19,453 nt of DNA, taken from NCBI GenBank assembly GCA_002440045.1, contig DJRI01000039.1:8813-28265 (forward strand), read 5' to 3'. The translations under genes and the position numbers were made by a program. Numbering within the stretch: the stretch's first letter is position 1; each line of letters starts with the position of its first letter. The stretch is from Ruminococcaceae bacterium UBA6364 (GTDB lineage: Bacteria; Bacillota; Clostridia; Oscillospirales; Acutalibacteraceae). Below are positions 15,983 through 19,453 of this stretch, one piece after another. The notes beneath the pieces were generated by a model. That model made no database searches, was not told the origin of the DNA, and saw only the letters and a program-made list of their open reading frames with translations.

Positions 15983-16157
15983 CCCGCAAATTGCACTATA
16001 AACCGCCCACAAAACGCCCGAGCGCTCACACATTTGCACAAATTATTGCAAAAAAGCCCGCAAAAACAGTTACAAATTGAAATCTTGCAAAGGCTTTTTT
16101 GAAATTTTTTGTAACAGATTTGTTCTTTAAAAATATTTCTCAAAAGAAATATTGCAG

Positions 16158-16196
16158 CAAAAAACCGAAGCCGTGCATAAGGCAGGGCTTCGGTGC
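16158..16196 (-). terminator. Intrinsic terminator of the XRE gene cluster
   Basis: On the minus strand, ACCGAAGCC (16194-16186) pairs perfectly with GGCTTCGGT (16172-16164), followed by TTTTTTG. It lies 30 bp after the stop codon of the first XRE gene and isolates it from the hydrolase promoter downstream. Confidence 0.85.
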
Positions 16197-16225
16197 ATTT
16201 TAAAAATATTCGCTTTTGCTTTATT

Positions 16226-16450
16226 TCAGCCGCGCCTTTTATAGGGGCGTTTTTCATCGGTCAATTCGAGCAGATAATCTACGCTGACATCATAAAACCT
16301 TGCTATCTTGATAAGCGTTTCCGGTGTCATTGAATTAACGCCGTTTTCATAGGCGGAATAAGTCCGCCTGTTAATGTGCAATTCGTCGGCAAGGTTCTGT
16401 TGCGTCAGGTCACTGTCCTCGCGCAGGTCTCTGATTCGTTTATATATCAT
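16226..16450 (-). CDS. Small XRE-family helix-turn-helix regulator
   Basis: The 74-residue product is almost entirely an XRE (Cro/CI-type) DNA-binding domain: MIYKRIRDLREDSDLTQQ, then NLADELHINRRTYSAYENG as the helix-turn-helix, then TLIKIARFYDVSVDYLLEL. The frame extends 14 codons upstream, but the ATG at 16450 fits the domain start and has CGGTGA five bases upstream. A TATAAT lies at 16472-16467 and a 19-bp inverted repeat directly upstream, so autoregulation is likely. No sensor or oligomerisation domain is present. A frameshifted relative of its first 41 codons lies at 16575-16702. Confidence 0.85.
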   Translation of the reverse strand: MIYKRIRDLREDSDLTQQNLADELHINRRTYSAYENGVNSMTPETLIKIARFYDVSVDYLLELTDEKRPYKRRG

Positions 16451-16472
16451 AATAATCACCGAAATGATTATA

Positions 16473-16518
16473 TATGCCATAATTCCTGCCATTGACTTTT
16501 GGCAGAAATTATGGCATA
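16473..16518. promoter_or_regulatory. 19-bp inverted repeat, candidate XRE operator
   Basis: TATGCCATAATTCCTGCCA (16473-16491) and TGGCAGAAATTATGGCATA (16500-16518) are inverted repeats with one mismatch and an 8-base spacer. The repeat adjoins the minus-strand TATAAT of the small XRE gene and covers most of a plus-strand promoter. This is the usual layout of an autorepressor operator. Confidence 0.65.
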
Positions 16519-16520
16519 AT
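16492..16520 (+). promoter_or_regulatory. Plus-strand promoter facing away from the small XRE gene
   Basis: TTGACT (16492-16497) and CATAAT (16515-16520) are 17 bp apart. Transcription would start near 16527 and run antisense through the XRE fragment at 16575-16702. The only downstream reading frame is a 23-codon ORF (16537-16608) without a ribosome binding site. Confidence 0.5.
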
Positions 16521-16574
16521 GTACACAGCGTATCAAATGCGGAAAACTGCGGCTATTCGTGATTTGCCCGTTCT

Positions 16575-16702
16575 CATTGAATTAACACCGTTTTCACAAG
16601 CGGAATAAGTCCGTCTGTTAATATACAGTTCTTCGGCAAGGTTCTGTTAAGCATAAGAGGAGCACTGTCCTCGCGCAGGTCTCTGATTCGTTTATATATC
16701 AT
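16575..16702 (-). pseudogene. Frameshifted fragment of an XRE regulator gene
   Basis: This 128-bp stretch matches the first 41 codons of the XRE gene at 16226-16450. The first 42 bases are identical; the rest has eight substitutions and a local replacement with a net 5-base insertion that breaks the frame. Read across the break, it encodes MIYKRIRDLREDS and then QNLAEELYINRRTYSACENG. Half of the substitutions are synonymous in the parental frame and most others are conservative, suggesting a formerly functional paralog rather than a fresh duplicate. It begins seven bases after the stop of the next XRE gene and stops abruptly at codon 41. Confidence 0.75.
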
Positions 16703-16708
16703 AGTATA

Positions 16709-17044
16709 TTAAACCGAGCCGTTCTGTTTTGCAAAATATTCAACAAGCTGTTTTACAATTTCAAACTCTTCGTGCGAAAGCTCAAAAATCTTTTCCGACA
16801 CAGCGGCGCGCTCGCCGCTTCTGCTGTCGCCCGTCAGAATATAATCGGCGCTGACATTCAAAGCCGCGCAAAGGTTTATAAGATTCTCGGGACGGATTGC
16901 TTTTTTGCCCAATTCGAGATTTGAAATCATCTGGGGTGAAACGCCGATTGCTTCAGCAAGCTCTTCCTGCGTTAAACCGCACATTTTGCGCTGTTTATAC
17001 ACACGCTCGCCCATATCCTTTAAAATTCTACCTTGAGCCAACAT
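16709..17044 (-). CDS. XRE-family transcriptional regulator
   Basis: The product of about 111 residues has an N-terminal XRE domain: GERVYKQRKMCGLTQEELA, the recognition region IGVSPQMISNLELGKK, then LINLCAALNVSADYILTG. A short C-terminal segment (about 75-111: SEKIFELSHEEFEIVKQL and a final basic stretch) resembles the dimerising tails of small repressors. The frame extends to a TTG at 17056, but the ATG at 17044 follows GGCGGTGA, a close match to the anti-Shine-Dalgarno complement. A TATAAT lies upstream on the minus strand at 17088-17083 without a convincing -35. The next transcription unit is divergent, so this protein may control it. Targets are unknown. Confidence 0.85.
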   Translation of the reverse strand: MLAQGRILKDMGERVYKQRKMCGLTQEELAEAIGVSPQMISNLELGKKAIRPENLINLCAALNVSADYILTGDSRSGERAAVSEKIFELSHEEFEIVKQLVEYFAKQNGSV

Positions 17045-17132
17045 AATCACCGCCAAAAACTTTTAAAAAAGCCGCTTATACTATTATAATATCCGCAGAC
17101 AAATCAAAAAATAATTTTAGGGCGAAATATTC

Positions 17133-17162
17133 TTGACAAAAACCACCCAAAGGTGATATACT
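17133..17162 (+). promoter_or_regulatory. Strong promoter of an ORF-less plus-strand unit
   Basis: A perfect TTGACA (17133-17138) is 18 bp from TATACT (17157-17162). The spacer contains CACC-CAAA-GGTG, a short inverted repeat that could be a repressor site. It drives plus-strand transcription into the candidate RNA at 17169-17294. Confidence 0.7.
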
Positions 17163-17168
17163 GTATTT

Positions 17169-17294
17169 GTAAGGAGAGTCAATCAACGGTTATCTCCCCG
17201 TAAGCAGGCTTTTTCCACAATTTCCCTGCTGTGAAATGCTCTCTTTACATGCCGCAACAAAAGCAGCCGCGAAGTTTACTTTGCGACTGCTTTT
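17169..17294 (+). ncRNA. Candidate small structured RNA, no known family recognised
   Basis: The stretch between the promoter at 17133-17162 and the terminator at 17259-17294 lacks a plausible coding frame. It can fold as a three-way junction. A closing stem pairs GTAAGGAGAG (17169-17178) with CTCTCTTTAC (17239-17248), with one G-U pair. Inside are a short stem ACGG/CCGT and a stem AGCAGG/CCTGCT. The intrinsic terminator follows ten bases later, giving a transcript of about 130 bases. I compared it by eye with 6S, SRP, T-box, THF, fluoride, glycine, TPP and SAM motifs and recognised none. It could be a trans-acting small RNA or an attenuated leader whose gene is missing. The AAGGAGAG near its start resembles a ribosome binding site but has no start codon in range. 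Confidence 0.4.
17259..17294. terminator. Bidirectional terminator between the candidate RNA and the ATPase gene
   Basis: AAAAGCAGCCGCGAAGT (17259-17275) and ACTTTGCGACTGCTTTT (17278-17294) form a 17-bp stem with two wobble positions and a 2-base tip. T-runs flank it on both strands. It lies 23 bp after the ATPase stop codon (minus strand) and ends the plus-strand unit. Confidence 0.8.
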
Positions 17295-17316
17295 ACTATT
17301 ATGTCAAAATTTGTGC

Positions 17317-18654
17317 TTAAGCATAATTAAAATCTGCCATAAAGCGCTTTAACAGATAGGCGCAAAAATAAGGGAACGTGTATACGCCGTTTTCATAGCC
17401 GATATTATTATCCGAAAGCTTAAAGCCGTAGCTTATATCGGCATATTTTTTTGAATCAATAAGCGTTCTGAGAGACTTTGTTTTTCCGTTTTTCGCCTTA
17501 ACCTCTATCGGCACGAGCGATGTTTGCGAGCGTATGAAAAAATTCTCTTCAAGCGTTGAGTCGGCGCGCTTATAGTAATAAAGCCTGTAGCCTTGTTTTA
17601 TCAGTGCTTCGCCGACAATGTTCTCATATAAAGCGCCCTTGTAAACGCCGAGATTTTTATTTGTCCGCAAATCCTCCTGCGATTCGTCGTCGAGCATTGA
17701 CACAAGAAGCCCCGTATCCGCAAAATACAGCTTGAAAACGTCGGGGTCAAAGTTTCCGCCGAGCGGCAATTCGGGAAATTCCATACAATAACAGATATTT
17801 ACCATTCCCGCGTCGGCAAGCCACTCGGCACAGCCGCGATAATCACGAAAGCGCGCGCCGGGAGCAACCTTTGATATTTGAAACTTTTTGTTTTCTTTTG
17901 CAAGCTGGGGCGCAATTCTGTTAAACACATTCAAAATCCGCGTTTGGTATATTCCGAAGGCGTATTTGCGAATGTCCTCTTTATAGTCGGCTATGAGCTG
18001 CTTTTGCGTGTCCAAAGAGCCTTCAAACGTATTTTTTTGAATATACTCCGCAACCACGGCGGGCATACCGCCGAGAATGCAAAAATCGAGAAACAGCGCA
18101 CGGTACACATTCATTTCAAGCTCGCTGAACGCGCGGCCTTCTTTCATATGCGAAAGAATTTCGTCAGACGCGCCGCTGTAGCCCCTTGCCCACAAAAATT
18201 CCTCAAAATCCATCGAAAACATTTCATAATCTTTTTTATATCCCACGCTGTTGCTTTCGATTCTTTGATAATTCACGCCGAGCATAGAACCGCTGCAAAT
18301 AACGTCAAACCGCCCGTCAATGCAAAAGAATTTAAGCGAAGTTGCAATTTCGGGAAACTCTGTAATTTCATCAAAGAAAATAAGCGTTTTTCCCGGAATG
18401 AACTTTTTGGACGGGTCAATAAGCGAAATATTCTTAATAATATCAGAAGCGCCGTAGCCGTCGCATATAATGCTTTTATATTTTTCGTCGCGCACAAAAT
18501 TAATTTCAATAACGCTTTCATAATTTTTCAAAGCAAAATGCATAACTGATTCGGTTTTGCCGACCTGACGGCTTCCTTTTATGACAAGCGGCTTTCTGTC
18601 GCTTTCGGATTTCCATTTTAAAAGAAAATCGTCTATCTTTCTTTTAAGATACAT
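17317..18654 (-). CDS. AAA_14/DUF4143 family ATPase
   Basis: The product of about 445 residues belongs to the common but poorly understood AAA+ ATPases with an AAA_14 core and a C-terminal DUF4143 domain. The Walker A motif is GSRQVGKT at 27-34, the Walker B motif is LIFFDEI at 91-97, and a sensor-like CSGSMLG lies near 120-126. The C-terminal part carries YFADTGLL and a PD-(D/E)XK-like segment near 343-390. That segment has YENIVGE and IEVKAK, but Asn371 stands where relatives usually have Asp. The frame extends to 18720, but the ATG at 18654 follows a perfect AGGAGGTG and a clear promoter. It is monocistronic, between terminators. Proposed roles in the family (defence, toxin-like, DNA-linked) are unproven. 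Confidence 0.85.
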   Translation of the reverse strand: MYLKRKIDDFLLKWKSESDRKPLVIKGSRQVGKTESVMHFALKNYESVIEINFVRDEKYKSIICDGYGASDIIKNISLIDPSKKFIPGKTLIFFDEITEFPEIATSLKFFCIDGRFDVICSGSMLGVNYQRIESNSVGYKKDYEMFSMDFEEFLWARGYSGASDEILSHMKEGRAFSELEMNVYRALFLDFCILGGMPAVVAEYIQKNTFEGSLDTQKQLIADYKEDIRKYAFGIYQTRILNVFNRIAPQLAKENKKFQISKVAPGARFRDYRGCAEWLADAGMVNICYCMEFPELPLGGNFDPDVFKLYFADTGLLVSMLDDESQEDLRTNKNLGVYKGALYENIVGEALIKQGYRLYYYKRADSTLEENFFIRSQTSLVPIEVKAKNGKTKSLRTLIDSKKYADISYGFKLSDNNIGYENGVYTFPYFCAYLLKRFMADFNYA

Positions 18655-18681
18655 TAAGCCACCTCCTGTAACTCTTAATTT

Positions 18682-18710
18682 ATTATACACGCAAAACAAA
18701 GGTTTATCAA
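18682..18710 (-). promoter_or_regulatory. Promoter of the AAA_14 ATPase gene
   Basis: On the minus strand, TTGATA (18710-18705) and a perfect TATAAT (18687-18682) are 17 bp apart. Transcription would start near 18675, leaving a leader of about 20 bases with AGGAGGTG. Direct repeats begin 17 bp upstream of the -35 element. Confidence 0.8.
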
Positions 18711-18726
18711 CCTTTTTCACAAAAAA

Positions 18727-18822
18727 TGAGCGAATATTTCACGGTTTCGCACATTTTCATAGCGAATATTTTGGGTTTTCACACATTTTATGAGCGAATT
18801 TCGGCGCATTTTTCACATTTTA
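18727..18822. repeat. Three imperfect tandem repeats of 31-33 bp upstream of the ATPase promoter
   Basis: Units begin at 18727, 18760 and 18791. Each opens with TGAGCGAAT or TAGCGAAT and ends with a CACATTTT block. The middles differ. The spacing is about three helical turns, so the blocks could present a protein-binding face on one side of the DNA. They could instead be a remnant of an older array. Confidence 0.6.
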
Positions 18823-18876
18823 CGAAAATACGGCTTTTTAAAGCGCGTCTTATCACGCTTTAAAAAGCCGTTTTCG
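18823..18876. terminator. Long hairpin upstream of the ATPase repeats
   Basis: CGAAAATACGGCTTTTTAAA followed by GCG (18823-18845) pairs with 18856-18876 over 21 bp, with a 2-base bulge and a 10-base loop. Short T-runs lie within and after the stem on both strands, so it may be a bidirectional terminator insulating the ATPase from its right neighbour. A mobile-element remnant is an alternative. Confidence 0.5.
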
Positions 18877-18955
18877 ATAAAATACAGCGCGTTTTTTGTG
18901 TTCACAAATCATTTACCTTTCTTTTCAAATTGTTCACAACTAATTCATACTGAAT

Positions 18956-19039
18956 TTACTTACCCGTGGTATCATACAGACAATGAAACACGAGAGATAC
19001 GCCGCTCGAGTGTTTCAGTGAAAACGTTTTTGTTTTCAT
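18956..19039 (-). CDS. Possible short peptide gene, unknown function
   Basis: A 27-codon frame beginning MKTKTFSLKHSSGVSLVFHC and ending at TAA is preceded by AAGGAGAT, a near-perfect ribosome binding site, five bases before the ATG. It has no recognisable domain, no bias suggesting amino-acid attenuation and no clear promoter. Two perfect small inverted repeats (18984-19017 and 19019-19038) lie within it. These hairpins and a plus-strand terminator at 19072-19118 make a plus-strand RNA an equally good explanation. I list it mainly because of the ribosome binding site. Confidence 0.25.
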   Translation of the reverse strand: MKTKTFSLKHSSGVSLVFHCLYDTTGK

Positions 19040-19071
19040 TCCTATCTCCTTATTCAAATATACCCCCACAA

Positions 19072-19118
19072 AGCATAACGCCTTCCCGCAAGGGAAGGCG
19101 TTGTGCTTTTCTTTATTT
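19072..19118 (+). terminator. Strong hairpin terminator between the GNAT gene and the short ORF
   Basis: The 16-bp stem AGCATAACGCCTTCCC / GGGAAGGCGTTGTGCT (one wobble) has a GCAA tetraloop and is followed on the plus strand by TTTCTTTATTT. On the minus strand only three T residues follow. It lies about 20 bp beyond the stop of the minus-strand GNAT gene and may serve it. The best T-tract is on the plus strand, where no gene is evident. Confidence 0.75.
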
Positions 19119-19127
19119 CTAATGAAT

Positions 19128-19439
19128 TTACAGGCAATTATTCACCTTTTCCATAACAAGATAGGACGAAAAATCGTTAGGATATTCCTCGCCCGTAAAT
19201 GTGAACCCGTTTTTAGTCCAAAACGCCTTGCTTTGGCAATTTCCGTAATCTACTGCAAGGCGCGCTTTTTTAAAGCCCTGTTCAAAAAATGTTTTAAGAC
19301 AGCCCGCAATTATTTTTGTTCCTATGCCGTGCCCCGAAAGGCTTGCGTCAACCGCAAAAAAGCCGATAAACGCCGTGCCGCCGCTCGGATAGTTTTCAAT
19401 CAAATCTATAAGGCTGAGAGAGTCGAACCCGGTACGGTT
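19128..19439 (-). CDS. GNAT family N-acetyltransferase, 5' end missing or broken
   Basis: GNAT enzymes transfer an acetyl group from acetyl-CoA to an amine. The visible part has the second half of the fold: LIENYPSGGTAFIGFFAV as strand 4, the acetyl-CoA loop SGHGIGTKI, the helix IIAGCLKTFFEQG, and the typical late segment NCQSKAFWTKNGFTFTGE. A TTG at 19403 could serve as a start, but the codons before it (NRTGFDSLSLIDL) continue the expected sequence, so that TTG is not a credible start. Reading back, an in-frame TAA occurs at 19440-19442, only 11 bases from the window edge. Either a frameshift interrupts the gene there or the contig end is misread. The acceptor substrate is unknown. Confidence 0.7.
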   Translation of the reverse strand, partial: NRTGFDSLSLIDLIENYPSGGTAFIGFFAVDASLSGHGIGTKIIAGCLKTFFEQGFKKARLAVDYGNCQSKAFWTKNGFTFTGEEYPNDFSSYLVMEKVNNCL

Positions 19440-19453
19440 TTAAAACGCCCTCT

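Noticed and set aside
15979..16257. 92-codon minus-strand ORF over the hydrolase promoter region
   Set aside because: It runs through a clear intrinsic terminator and the hydrolase -35 element, has no ribosome binding site and resembles no family.
16537..16608. 23-codon plus-strand ORF behind the TTGACT promoter
   Set aside because: There is no ribosome binding site, and its second half is just the antisense of the XRE gene fragment. It may be a remnant but cannot be supported as a gene.
17236..17352. Plus-strand frame starting at an ATG within the candidate RNA
   Set aside because: It has no ribosome binding site, runs through the terminator and into the antisense of the ATPase gene, and its product is hydrophobic without family resemblance.
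18727..18822. Repeats as a possible CRISPR array
   Set aside because: The repeat units are imperfect, there are only three, there are no constant repeats with unique spacers, and no cas genes are nearby.
18790..19122. 110-codon plus-strand ORF
   Set aside because: It spans two long hairpins and a terminator, has no good ribosome binding site, and its product has a random composition.
19405..19436. tRNA T-arm-like sequence GGGTTCGACTC on the minus strand
   Set aside because: The flanking bases do not form a T-stem, no acceptor, D or anticodon arm can be drawn, and the stretch is explained as coding sequence of the GNAT gene.

Overview
The window looks like a chromosomal segment of a low-to-mid GC Clostridia bacterium, probably a gut Oscillospirales/Ruminococcaceae-type lineage. 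I infer this from the Firmicutes gene order rimP-nusA-rnpM-ylxQ-infB-rbfA-nrnA-truB-ribF, a MecA-type ClpC adaptor, AGGAGG-type ribosome binding sites, SigA-like promoters and frequent TTG/GTG starts. Almost every gene is on the minus strand. The right edge appears to cut through a gene.

Layout from left to right. Positions 104-5129 hold a minus-strand run: a TIM-barrel sugar isomerase-like gene, maf, proB, proA, proC, and an AraD-like protein that has lost its catalytic and metal-binding residues. The first four of these genes mostly overlap by 4 bp or lie within a few bases, which suggests one transcript for proline synthesis plus housekeeping. A divergent gene encoding a MecA-like adaptor (5214-5804, plus strand) overlaps the 3' end of rpe by 52 bp. 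Positions 5753-14193 are the translation operon, read from a clear promoter at 14302-14330 through a leader hairpin: rimP, nusA, rnpM, ylxQ, infB, rbfA, nrnA, truB, ribF, rpe. It joins ribosome maturation and initiation with nanoRNA turnover, tRNA pseudouridylation, FAD synthesis and the pentose phosphate pathway.

Positions 14358-19453 are the accessory part. They hold a secreted CHAP-domain cell-wall hydrolase with C-type-lectin-like and InlB-type repeats, with WalR-like boxes near its promoter. Next come two small XRE regulators, a frameshifted fragment of a third XRE copy, and a 19-bp inverted repeat overlapping face-to-face promoters. A promoter-plus-terminator unit with no ORF (candidate small RNA, 17133-17294) follows, then an AAA_14/DUF4143 ATPase with upstream repeats, a hairpin-rich region, and a GNAT acetyltransferase interrupted near the right edge.

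Most promising leads: the candidate structured RNA at 17169-17294, the AraD-like pseudoenzyme, the mecA/rpe antisense overlap, the XRE operator region, and a dispersed palindromic element seen twice. No CRISPR array, intact mobile element, rRNA or tRNA gene was seen.
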